In this document: in pieces, positions 1 to 10,301 of the stretch
Layout of the letters: each line of letters opens with the position of its first letter
Position numbering within the stretch: the first letter of the stretch is position 1
Origin: Geosiphon pyriformis
Lineage: Eukaryota > Glomeromycota > Glomeromycetes > Archaeosporales > Geosiphonaceae
Length of the DNA stretch: 64,000 bases
NCBI GenBank assembly: GCA_016748015.1
Contig: JAAOMT010000009.1
Span: 1,713,020 to 1,777,019, forward strand
Direction: 5' to 3'
Made by a program: the position numbers and the translations under genes
Notes under the pieces: generated by a model
The model's database searches: none
The model's input: only the letters and a program-made list of their open reading frames with translations
What the model was told of the DNA's origin: nothing

Positions 1-407
1 TTGAATGTTTTGATCTAGAAAATAATTGTTCATGTTAATTAAAGATACCTCTGTTTTGGGAATAGTATATTTATTTATACTTGATTTTTGCTAATCATTT
101 AAGTCGGTATTACCACAATAGGCAACCAATTAGGTTGTTTATAATATTTCTTAAGTCATGTATCATGAACAGGATGATCATTAAAAATTGTTTCAGATTG
201 ATCTTGAAAAATATAAGAACTATTGTTCAAAACTTTGTTGACTATAAAGAGTCTTTTCTACCAGCTAGAGAATTTATCACCATAAACATTGTCTCTGTCT
301 AAATGGTATTCCAATACCAAGTTATTAACACTTAAAAAAAGTGTTTTATAGGTTTTTTTTCTTTTAAGCTTTTCTTGAAACTGTTTTATCTTTTCAAAAG
401 CAATTAT

Positions 408-1291
408 TTATGCTTCTACTAAGAAGTCAAGAATAGTACCCAGTCTTTTTTGCAAAATGTTTTTGTAATTTCTTATTGTGATTTCTTCAAAGAGTATTGT
501 TTCAATGTTAGTTTTTATTGGTAATGTTGCTATGCATCTATAGAACAGATAGAAAGATTTATAACTTGTTATGTCATGATTCACAGTTTTATAAGCAAAC
601 AAAGCTAAAGGCAGTACTTTGTTCTATAAGTTTGTTTCTTCATTGGTTTTGGCTAGAGTTTCACATAATGTTTTATTAAAATATTTCACTAGGCCATTTG
701 TTTAGGGGTGGTAAGGAAAGGAAAGTTTTCCATTTTCCTGCAAAGTTCTTCAACTAGTATACTAAAAAAAGCTTTTTCTCTATCAGATAAAAGTTCTTTA
801 GGGCAGCCATGACAGCAAATAATATCTTTATAAATGAAATTGGCTATTGAGACTACTGTTTGGTCTGAGGTGGCTCTTGTTTCTACCCACTTTGTAAGAT
901 AGTCGGTAGCTGTAATAATATATCTGTTGCCATCAGAAGTGATTGTTAAAAGTCCAACAATATCTATACCAATTCTGTTAAATAGTTGACCAACAGAAAT
1001 TGGATGGATGTTTTCTTTGCAATTGGGTTTGTCTCTTTTTTGGCAGATGTCACAGATTTTGATGTATTTAGCAATATTCTTTCCCAAGGTAGGCCAATAA
1101 TAGTGAGCTAAAGTTTTTTGAATTGTCTTTGTTTTTCCAAAGTGTCCAGCTAATGGGTCAGTGTGCATGTTGTATATTACAATTTCTCTTTTTTCAAATC
1201 TAATAACTCTTTGAAGACAGTCAGAATCTTTTCTGTTTCTTTTATATAATTGGTTTTGGTGGATCAAATAGAAATTTGATTGTTTGCACAA
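408..1291 (-). pseudogene. T1 integrase
   Basis: The 1291-689 piece shows the HHCC zinc domain (HTDPLAGHFG ... CDICQ) and the first two catalytic acids of the DDE core, in TATDYLTKW and LLSDREKAF. In a shifted frame just after it, the segment that should read TNGLVE reads TNGLVK, so the third catalytic residue is Lys (GAA/GAG to AAA/AAG). The 602-408 piece in another frame carries the end of the core (FAYKTVNHDITSYKSF). At least two frameshifts and a lost catalytic Glu mark it as dead. Confidence 0.85.
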
Positions 1292-1299
1292 ATGTTCTC

Positions 1300-2628
1300 T
1301 TTGCTGTCAAGTGTATTCTGGTGGGTATTGTTCTTTATCCAAAAATTCTATTAAGGCAGAGTAGTTGTCCAAGTCCATTATTGTGTTTGTTTGTAAAAAA
1401 GTTACTAATAATTAGGTTGGTTTGGTTTGAGAGGTTGTACTGTTATTAGATGATAAGTTTAGAAAAAGCATCAGCATTTTGATAATTTGCTCCTTTGTGG
1501 TGTTGAATATCATAGTCAAATTCATCCAAGTGGAGTATTCAGCAAGTGTTCCAGCTTTTTTTTATTGCACAGCCAAACCAAGACTTGATGATCTGTTACC
1601 ACTAAAAATTTTGCACCAAGAAGATATTGATTCCAGTAGTTAGTAGTCTAAACTACTGCTAGACATTCTTGTTCAGTAACTGAATAGTTCTTTTTTGCTG
1701 ATATGAGAGATCTACTGGCATATGCTATGGCATGTTTTCTGCCATTTTCATCTTTTTATGAAAGAACAGCACCAAGTCCATAGCCAGATGTATCAGTGTA
1801 AAGGATAAAAGGTTGGTCCAGATCAGATTGTTTGAGAATTGGTTCAGTAACAAGTTTTTCCTTCAGAATTTCAAAAGCTTTTTGTTGATAAGTGCCCCAG
1901 TAATAATTGACATTTTTCCTGAGTAGCTGATTGAAAGGAAAGGCAATTTTGGAGAAATCCTTGATAAATTTGTGATAATAAGAGGCCAAACCAAAAAAAG
2001 AGCATAGTTCAGAAACATTCATTGGTTGTCTAATGTTCTGAACTTTTTCAACTTTAGTTGAGTTAGAAAAGATTCCATCTTTTATAATAAGATGACCAAG
2101 GAACTGAGTAGATTGGCATCCAAAAAAAGATTTAATTAGGTTGATTTTAAGACCAGCATTTCTGAGCAGATCAAAAACCTTCTGTAAATGTTCAAGGTGT
2201 TCATTCCAGGTTTTTGAATATATCATTATGTCATCCAAGTAAACTAGAACAAAGTTTTCTTTTACTGATTTAAACACTTTATCTATTAGACGTTGAAAGA
2301 TGAGAGAAACATTGGTGAGACCAAAAGGCATGACTGTAAATTCATAGGTGCCATACTTAATGATGAAAGCAGTTTTCTTTCTGCTTTTTGAATCCATCTT
2401 TACTTGCCAGAATCCAGCAGTTAAATCAATGGTTGAGAAGAAAGCAGCACTATTGAATTTATTTAGCATTGCATTAATTTTGGAAAGTAGGTACATATCT
2501 CTTATAGTGATGGTATTTAGTTGGCAGTAATCAACACAGAAGCATAGGGTTCCATCTTTTTTGGATACCACTACAATTGAAAAAGCCCATTTACTCTTGG
2601 TTTCTTGTATGAATCCAAAATTTTTCAT
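1300..2628 (-). pseudogene. pol: T1 reverse transcriptase and RNase H
   Basis: The RT is open from 2628 to 1756 (290 codons). Motifs in order are VVSKKDGTLCFCVDY, STIDLTAGFWQVKM, MPFGLTNVSLIFQRL and the catalytic LVYLDDIMIYS. The start of the RNase H domain follows (FILYTDTSGYGLGAVLS, first catalytic Asp). After a stop at 1756 the RNase H continues to about 1300 (ASRSLISAKKNYSVTE, then VVTDHQVLVWL) with further stops. It copies element RNA into DNA in Ty3 elements; the breaks make this copy inactive. Confidence 0.9.
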
Positions 2629-2739
2629 TTGGTTTATCTCTTTCTTGATAAACTCATCATTGTGTTGATTGGATTAATAAGACTTCAAATAGATGGGATG
2701 AGTTTTTTTTGTGGTAATGGTGTGTTGTATCACATGAGT

Positions 2740-3060
2740 TTATCTAGGGATATCACTTTCTTTTGAGATAACTGGGCTATTCTTAGCCAACAAATTTTCA
2801 ATGTTCATTTTTTTTTCTTCAAAGGAAGGTTCTTTTTGTTTTACAACTAGTGATTGGATTTTAGGTGGTTCACTCTCAAAAGACTTCTGTACTTCTTTTA
2901 GTTCTTCTCTGGGTATCAAGCTAATTGGTTCCCAATCTTTGTAATAAATCAGGCAGGATTTGCATTCATCACTTAGTGAATACAAAGGTTTATTACACCA
3001 GCATTGTGCACAAAGACCATGCCACCAATAACTGTATTTGGCTTTCTTGCCAGGTTTTCT
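2740..3060 (-). pseudogene. T1 Cys-rich linker between protease and RT
   Basis: The minus strand encodes a Trp- and Cys-rich piece near 3050-2935, with GLCAQCWCNK followed by LSDECKSCLIYYKDWEP. Paired cysteines (CxxCxC and CxxC) suggest zinc binding. A charged stretch follows, leading into the RT. No dUTPase motifs are seen here, unlike in elements C and G2. The function is unknown; a zinc-binding module of Pol is the simplest reading. Confidence 0.6.
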
Positions 3061-3234
3061 GTTAAAGGTTCTTTTGCCATTTATTATAATTCCTTCTTTG
3101 TCAGCTTTAATATTGTCCAGTAGCTTGCCATTGCTAATGAAAATGATATAAGTGAGTTTAGCAGTTTTTTCTTGTTCTTCTTGATTTTTTTCATCACTCT
3201 TATCATTATTTGATTTATCTGATTGTTCTTCTTT

Positions 3235-3711
3235 TTAGTTCTGTTTGGTTACTGGAGGAGTTGTCCAATGACGGCATTTAATTACAATGAGTTTCTCTTT
3301 ACATCTGATAGTTAGCTTGCAAAGTTTATAATCAAGTAGTGTTTTGGCTTTCTTAAGCCACTCATTACCAACAATAATAGTATACTTTTTTGCTTCAAAT
3401 ACTTCCATGTCTGTTTTGATGCTGATACCATTGATGTGAACAGGTACAGCTTTGGCTATACCCAAATCTTTTTTTTTGTTACCATGTATATTGGTCATAG
3501 GCCAGGTGGAAGATTCATCAATTTTTCTTCCAATGGCTTCCAGAAAGTGTTTGGCAATTACACTGACAAATAATCCACTGTCTAGAATCAAATCAATAAA
3601 GTAGTCAGCCACTTGGGCTTTGCAAATCACAGGAGTAACATTGCTGTTGTCAACAAGTCCAGCTTGATGAAGATGCTTATTGGTTTTTGGTGTTTTCTTT
3701 TTTGGTATCAA
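3235..3711 (-). pseudogene. T1 aspartic protease domain
   Basis: 158 codons open on the minus strand. The retropepsin active site is seen as LILDSG followed by FVSVIAKHFLEAIG, and a later hydrophobic segment with TIIVGNEWLKKAK matches the C-terminal part of retroviral-type proteases. The active site is DSG rather than DTG, as it also is in element C. It would cleave the Gag-Pol polyprotein. It shares a frame with the Cys-rich linker and RT downstream but is cut off by stops. Confidence 0.8.
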
Positions 3712-4091
3712 TGATTTGCAAAAATCTTTTCTAAACTGTGGATAGGTTATTAGTTAGCCAAATGTAATGTGTGCTAAGGTTTCCATGAGATTTTTAACAA
3801 CAGAATAGGGTCCAGATTTTTGTACAATTTTTGGGGGTTCCAATTTTAGAAAATTTTTAAAAACTTTAGTCTTTGGTGGCTCATTGTTGTCAGCAGCAGA
3901 AGTTAAGGCTTTGTTGGGATTTAGAACGAAATCAATCTTGGCTTTTTTCTTCTTTCTTGTTAAGTTAGAGGTGTTAATTGCCAGTTCATCTATATTATGA
4001 TTATCATCAGTTAGATTAAAAGCATAAAAGGGGTTTTTTTCTGGTTGGCTTGCACTCTCACTCTTTGGAGGTGCACTTACCAGTTTAAAGG

Positions 4092-5162
4092 CTAATAAAC
4101 AATGGCTTCAACTAGGGGATCCTCTCCAAAAAAATTGATGTTGGCATGATTGGGACTTTGATTGAAAACATTATTACTGTTGAGTCTGTTATTCTGAGTG
4201 TCATTATTTCTAGAAGCTGAAGAAAGCAATGGAGGATTGTTGCAGTCTCTTAAGAAGTGTCCAGTTAGTCCACAGTAATAGCACACAGGTGGGCCATGAT
4301 TTTGCTGTCTTTGATATAGTGGTTGTTGAGGCTGATTAAAGCAGGATTCAAATCTGGGTCTTTGGAGTTGCTGGTTGTCTCTGACTGCTTGGATTAATGG
4401 TTCTAATAGCTGAGCAAGGTTAGCAGTAAGTCTGTCTATTAATTGTTCATTGGGGTCTTGAGTGTAAGTGGCAAAAGAGGTAGCAGCCATTTGTGAAGCT
4501 GGAACCATGGCAGGAGCAAGAGCAAAAACTGGAAGAGTAGATTCTAGGTGCATTCTTTGGTTGTTTTCTATTCTTTGGGCAAGTTCAATGGCCATATTTA
4601 TTGTGAGATTATCTTTCAGGACCAGAAGAGGCCAAAGAATATATGAGAGATTAGTTCTCAATCCTTTTGTAAAGGAATGAATCTTTTGCTCTTCTGTTCA
4701 ATTTCTATTAGAGTTTACATGCTTAATTAGTTTTCTAATGGCTTTAGCATATTCAGTTACTATTTTTTCTGGGTCTTGGGTTCTTCTTTCTAATTTCATG
4801 CACTATTTAGATATCAAGATAGGAGTTCTAAATTTTGTTTCAAACTGGGTAGTAAAAAAAGTGTTATCTTCTCCAGCATTTGCTGGTGTCCATCTAATGA
4901 TTCTTTGCTGAGCATTAATATTGGTTTTTTGTAAGAACCAAGTAGCAGAAGAGCCTTGGAGGTAGCCATCAACAATTTGGAACTTGTATTTATTATTATA
5001 TTGGTTTGTTGTAGCAGCTTTTTCAAAATTGTCCAGCCATTCAATTGGATCTTGGGCATCACTTCTGAATAATAGTAATGGAGTGTTGTTTTTTCGCTCT
5101 AAAGCAGTCTGTATATTTTGGAGGGTGATCAAAATGTTTTGTTGTAGAGGGTTTTGAGCCAT
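4092..5162 (-). pseudogene. gag: T1 gag (capsid and nucleocapsid), broken by stops
   Basis: The N-terminal part (5162-4803) and C-terminal part (4661-4092) are in one frame, separated by two stop codons, so a single gag was interrupted. The first half has a retrotransposon capsid look (DPIEWLDNFEKAA, then a segment ending in ATWFLQK). The second half ends with a CCHC zinc knuckle, CYYCGLTGHFLRDC, fitting C-x2-C-x4-H-x4-C, in an Asn/Gln-rich tail. Gag would package the element RNA in cytoplasmic particles. This copy cannot make the full protein. Confidence 0.85.
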
Positions 5163-5661
5163 TGGTTCAGGTGTAACTGTTTGTGTGGAGTGTTCTGATT
5201 CACTTGAAAAGAGATCAAAAATGGGAGTGGTTTGATAGCTTTCTTTTTTTGTTTCAAGAGAAGTTTCAGTTGATTAATGGGCAGCAATCCAAATGTGGAT
5301 TTGATGATTTAGATATTTGAAATCAGGAGGCTGTTGTTCAAAGATTGTGGAGTATAAAAGCTGATTGATACTGTTGTTTCTTTCTTCAAAGTTGTCTTTA
5401 AAATAAGCTTGGTTAAAGTAATAAGTTGTGTAAGCTGTATAGGTTTCAGCTGAATGCTCGTTCAGGAACCAGTTCTAAAAGTCTTGGAATTGTATGCTAG
5501 ATTGTTCTTCAATTGGGAAGCAAATCAAGCAGAAAGACAAAAGATTGAGTTCAATAAAGTCTAAATTGTTTTTGTTGTGTGTTTCAAAGTGTTCTTCTGA
5601 TTGTTGTGGCAAGTATAAATAATCTCTTATACAATAGAAAACAAAGTAGAATTTAACAACT

Positions 5662-5676
5662 TCACAGGGAGCACCA
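5662..5676 (-). promoter_or_regulatory. Primer binding site of T1
   Basis: Minus-strand TGGTGCTCCCTGTGA lies 6 nt inside the LTR end. It begins with TGG, as expected for pairing with a tRNA CCA end. The same 15 bases occur at the matching place in element C (47904-47918). The tRNA species was not identified. Confidence 0.8.
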
Positions 5677-5682
5677 TTTTTA

Positions 5683-6422
5683 TGTTATGGGTTGGAGTAA
5701 CAAGCTAACAGATAGCAAGAAAGAACAGGATTGTAGGGTGATGGAAATAATCAAAAAAAATTCAACTTCAAAGAACAAATTAAATAAATATGGATTTAAT
5801 GTGTGAGATTAGTCTCATAAAATATCTCAGTTGCTGTACTTTTATAAAGATAACCAGAGAATCTGAAGGTAGAGAGATAGTCCATACTGTCAACAAATGA
5901 TCACACCTAGTATAATTTTATGTCTTACATTAGTATTCTTAGAATTCAATATCAGGTATTAGATGTACTCTTCAGTTATGTTTTATTCAATAATCTTCAA
6001 ATGCTGCAATTACACATTTTAGGAAAAGGGTAAGGAATAACTAACAAGTAATCTTTTATCCTAAGATGTTCAGATACTTAAAGGTAGAGAAAGAAAAATT
6101 AGTAATAAGAGAATGATTGAGATGAAAGTTGTTATTTTATTTATTTTATTTCCTTGATTTTCTTCATGTTTTTCTACAGCTAAGAGATTCATCACTTATA
6201 TAGTTATCAAAAGTGGTCAATGATCAGGTCAACGACTAGATCAATAATCAGATCAATAATTAGGTCATTGATCAGGTCAATAATCAGATTAATGATTAGG
6301 TCAACAGTTAGATCATTGATCAAATCAATGATCACTTTCTAAAAATAGAATGGCTAATTTATATGATATCAGTGGCTAATACATGTAATAATTAATAAAA
6401 AGTATAGGTTTTAATCATAACA
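5683..6422 (-). repeat. 5' LTR of T1 (740 bp)
   Basis: On the minus strand the block starts TGTTATGATT and ends CCCATAACA, so it has the TG...CA ends of an LTR with a 6-bp terminal inverted repeat. It lies directly before the primer binding site and carries a 12-bp tandem array. The partner LTR is off the window, so the boundary rests on the termini and on the primer-binding-site position. Confidence 0.8.
6215..6334 (-). repeat. 12-bp tandem array inside T1 LTR
   Basis: Exactly ten consecutive 12-mers of the form GGTCAATGATCA (plus strand), each with a few substitutions, many holding the palindrome TGATCA. No unit is out of phase over 120 bp. It sits in the U3 part of the LTR, where promoter and enhancer elements are expected; a regulatory role is inference. 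Confidence 0.85.
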
Positions 6423-7990
6423 CTACAAAAAACAAGAGCAGTTTTCTAATTAGATTGGCCAAAAATCATAAAAAAAATAACAATCTTATTTATTAAAATA
6501 TTTTTTCAATTGACTTGTAATCTTTTTGAACATTTTGCTTTTTTTTATGATATTCTTTTGTTGTAATATATACTGTTTGGTAAGAAGTTTTTAAATAATA
6601 CTATAAGAATTTGGTAGTATTTGTAGTTCTGCAAAAAAATAGTTTATACACATATTTTGAGACTATATATTTAGTTGTTTTTTTTTCTTTTATTTACTCA
6701 AACTTATCAAAATAGTCTTATACTTCACTTTGAAAACTATATTTATTAAATATATTAATATTTAAACTATTTGGTTTATTAAATTTCATTATTTTGAATT
6801 TTAAATCTTCAGTAATATTGGATAATACTGATAATGAATTCATTTTAATAAGTTGAAAAGTGAAGTTGTTATATATACATAGTTTTATATACTTTTTTAA
6901 TTGATTATAGTAATTAAACAAAGTAATAATTAATAAACAAATAGTACAAGTTATATTTTTTTTAATTTTATCAAATTTGAACAAGTTTATAAACTTTAAA
7001 CCAGACTTAAACTGAATTTAAACTTGTCAAAAAAATTTAATGTCAAACTCAAACTAAACCTACTTTAAAAAATTGGTTTAGTTCAAGTTCAGTTTATAAT
7101 TTAAACCAAATTTGAATAATATTTAAAATTTGATTTGGTTTAGTTTAATCAAAATCTTACCAGTTATTTTTAAACAAATAAAATTAACCAAAAAAGTTTT
7201 ACAACTTACCACAGATAAAATTATTATTAAAAAAATAAAATGATTATAAGATTATATAATAAAATAACTTTTAAATACATTATTATAAAACTAAAGCAAT
7301 ATGTTTCAAATAATAAATTCTTATTGCTAAAACTTTTAATTTAAAAAAAAAAAGGCAAACTATTACAAAAACTTATGCAAAAATAATAAAAAATTAATTG
7401 TTACAATTTTTATATTTTTTTACAAGTAAAAAAATAAATTAATTAATAAATAAAAATTAAACATTAAAAAAAAAGTTTTTTTGATAATATTATTCTTGTG
7501 TTGTTTTCCAAATTTACTTTGCAAAAATAATAAAACAAAACCACAAAGAAAAAAGACCATTTAATAAAACTGGTAAATTTGTTAAAACTATAGAAAATAA
7601 GCATTTTGTTAAAAAAAATAAGAGATTTTAAAGCATATTACTTAAAATAAAAAAGTGATAAAAATTATTTTAAAAATAAAAAGCAAACATTAAAAAAAAA
7701 AAATTAGAAAATAGAATAAATAACTTCTCAAAAAATAAGAAATTAAAAATATCAGTAGAACTTTTCTGCATAATAAGAAATTACAAAATAAAAAAGCAGA
7801 ATTAGCTAGATTAGAAGTTGCTAATCGAATTCCATAAATAAGATTAAGAATAGTTTTAGCTATTGTTATAATACTAAGCACTTACCATTTAATTAAAGAA
7901 TGCTTATTAGTTATTTTAATAATTAAAGTAACTATGATTGAATTAAAAGAATCAAAAGTTTATTTAAACATTTTTTATTTATTATAAAAA
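6423..7990. other. AT-rich spacer with no recognisable gene
   Basis: Very AT-rich, with runs of A and T throughout. The open frames here (such as 6718-6984 minus and 7690-7881 minus) are low-complexity Lys/Asn/Ile/Leu strings with no motif. The only structure noted is a cluster of imperfect inverted repeats near 7045-7141. Confidence 0.6.
7045..7141. repeat. Two adjacent imperfect hairpins
   Basis: AACTCAAACTAAACC (ending 7060) pairs with GGTTTAGTTCAAGTT (from 7075) with two mismatches. AAACCAAAT (7103-7111) pairs with ATTTGGTTT (7133-7141). The two hairpins use similar arm sequences. They could be a decayed miniature element or chance in AT-rich DNA. Confidence 0.4.
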
Positions 7991-9548
7991 TTACTCAATT
8001 ATATTTTGTATTAACTTGGGACAAGTAATATCTTTAAACTCATCTCTGACAAATGCACAAATGTTTTGGTAAAGATATTCTTGTCTTTTGTAATCCAAAG
8101 GAGTCAGTGCTAGGATAGAAAAGGATTTAATTTCTTTGATAATTTTAAAAACGCTTGGTCTTCTAGTTTTTAATAAATTAAATTCTATATAAGCACCATT
8201 AGCAACCAGCTGAGCTTTGACAATACCAGGTTTGGCTGCTTCGAATACAAAATGTTGACATTTTTGTAAACCATTTAATTTTTAAAAAAAATCCCCAATA
8301 CAGAATTAAGATCTAAGTATTGAAAGCCTTTTCTGTTCTCATAACGCTGAGCCTTGTTTAATCTAGTTGTACTCGATTTTTTTACAACTTCAACAATATC
8401 GCCCACACAATTTACTGTTGTTTTGCGAGTTTTTTAATCAATCCAAAACTACCATCACAGTTCATAATAACCGCAAATTATTAAATACAGGTAAAATCAA
8501 ATGGTAGCATTATTTTTATTCTGACCACCGGCGTTATCACAAGTAATTTTTAAATAATTTTCACCTTTATTCAATTTCTTAATTCCATCGAATACCATGC
8601 TCAGTGTACAATTAGGACCTTTGCCGATAATTTCGTCTTCATCGAGAACGTAATTAATTTGTTCGCGTACTGCTTTCATCTTGTATACCAAATAAATGCG
8701 CTTTACGTGGACTAAGATAATAAATTTTTACTTAACTGTTGATCGGAATGGGGAACGTGAACTTTTTGCGCTCAATCATAACTGTAATGTGTAGTAGCAT
8801 CAACGCTACGATAGTCAGCTTTACCTCCTGTTATAAAATGCCCATCTACCAATTTTCTCTGTTGCTCTGCTAATTTCGTATTTTTGTTGTAATAATTTCT
8901 TTCTAATTTGGCCTTAACGAGATGTTCTTTGTATTTTTTCAATAAGTCTTTTGCTTCTTCTTCCTTACAAGCATTATACTGTAAGCCGTTCCGAAAATGC
9001 TGGCACGTGTCACATAAATCTGTTCTTGGACTCATGATTTGAATATAAGGCGTTAATTGGTGCCATAACTTGCGGAATGCGTTATATTTTAACAATTTCA
9101 ACGTGCTATCGTTTTCAAGACCTGCAATAAAATCGCGATAGACCGATTTATAACTCGTTTCGGCTGGCAAAAGTGTAAGCGATTGAGTAATTCGGTTGAC
9201 GTTTCTACCAGGACTTGGTAGTCCATGAATTTCAGCATAATTCTCAAGAAAATTCTTCACGGCGGTTGTATCAATGGTTATTTTGGTTTCCCATCGCGGC
9301 ACTCTTTTTACATTACCATGAACGTGCGGTATTATACCATTCGTCGCCAAGTGATTTCTGACGTTTTCGAAGTGCGTGTAGCCAATTCCTAACATATTGA
9401 GTATGTTTTCTGACAAAGAGGCGTATGGCGATCTCAGTAGTAAAATGTTCGCTTATTAGCACGCGTTTTCTTTTTAAGACGTCGACTGGCCACCATTCAT
9501 TACTTTCAGCTGGGCCATTAAAAACATATCTTGCTCACCGATAATTCA
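7991..9548 (-). pseudogene. DDE/RNase H-like transposase-type gene, broken
   Basis: I recognise a widespread, poorly characterised transposase-like family of fungi and animals (I believe the one listed as DUF7869). Minus-strand pieces appear in family order. 9416-8772 has HGNVKRVPRWETK, IHGLPSPGRN, then the Cys pair in MSPRTDLCDTC, ending HYSYD. A TGA interrupts what should continue as AQKVHVPHS. 8691-8497 has EQINYVLDED and the conserved CDNAGGQNKNN. Further frames down to 7991 carry a C-terminal region ending LIQNIIE. Upstream, FNGPAESNEWWPVD (about 9520) belongs to the N-terminus in another frame. Base composition is richer in GC than the flanks. Stops and at least three frameshifts make it a pseudogene. 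The exact family name is from memory. Confidence 0.75.
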
Positions 9549-10301
9549 ATCATTTATGCTTCGTTGTATTCATTCTTTCTGATTGATAGAAAAAATCTCC
9601 ATTAACGGTAGTAGCAGTGAGATCATCTAATTGTGGTCTTGCATGAACAAGAGTTCATGTTATTCTATTGTAATTTGCGCTTACGCAGGTCATTTCGGTT
9701 CGACCAGCAAATCGGTCAGAGGTTACGCCTTTTTTTAAACTAATGAAAAGGAAGTTGACTTGATTAAAGCAGGAGAGAATGAAAAGTTTATCTCTTAACA
9801 AGCTAAATACATGGAGGTTACGACTTTAGTTTACATGTACAGTATGTTGCCATGTCAATTTACATTATCAAATTGTGCCACATAACAATTCTGGGATTGA
9901 TGCTTTATCAGAAATGTATTTGGGATAGAATCTATGTGATTGAGATGGAAGAAAGTAAAGTCTCCTCAATTCCCTGACTGAAAGTCAAAATTCTTTCTCA
10001 AAACGATTAATATCTGAATTTATTCTGGTTCAAGTCTTGTATCCAGTGCATTGAAATTCATATTTGTGGACAAATACATACTTGTTCTTCACTCAACCCA
10101 AATGACACAAAATTATAATAATAAAAGTTGTACATGCATAGATTTCGCATCGGTGTAACGTCGAACTATTCCCTGTCTTTCAAAAACCACATAAATCAAC
10201 CAACATAATTATTATTATTTTTCTCATTAAATCCTTGATCAGCAGTTTTTTGATACAATTCAACGTACTTCCTTCGATACGTTAACTCCCTAACTGTGTG
10301 T
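9549..10301. other. Spacer downstream of the minus-strand gene
   Basis: No coding region is supported. It should hold the 3' UTR of the gene ending at 10302. A short perfect hairpin, CATGAAC-AAGA-GTTCATG, lies at 9642-9659. Nothing else is recognised. Confidence 0.5.

Larger units (their letters stand above)
1..6422 (-). mobile_element. Degenerate Ty3/gypsy LTR retrotransposon T1, 3' end outside window
   Basis: Reading from 6422 downwards the order is 5' LTR, primer binding site, gag with zinc knuckle, aspartic protease, Cys-rich linker, reverse transcriptase, RNase H and integrase, which is the Ty3/gypsy order. Several stops and frame changes separate the parts, so this copy is dead. Protease, Cys-rich linker and RT share one frame; gag, the main integrase part and the integrase C-terminal part are each in other frames. 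The 3' LTR is not seen and must lie left of position 1. Bases 1-400 hold only eroded sequence after the integrase. Confidence 0.9.

Noticed and set aside
6718-6984. 88-codon minus-strand ORF in the AT-rich spacer
   Set aside because: Low-complexity Lys/Asn/Ile content without motif or conserved neighbour; expected by chance in such sequence.
9642-9659. Perfect short hairpin CATGAAC-AAGA-GTTCATG
   Set aside because: Seven-base arms with no run of T after them and no gene context that would make it a regulatory site; chance is likely.
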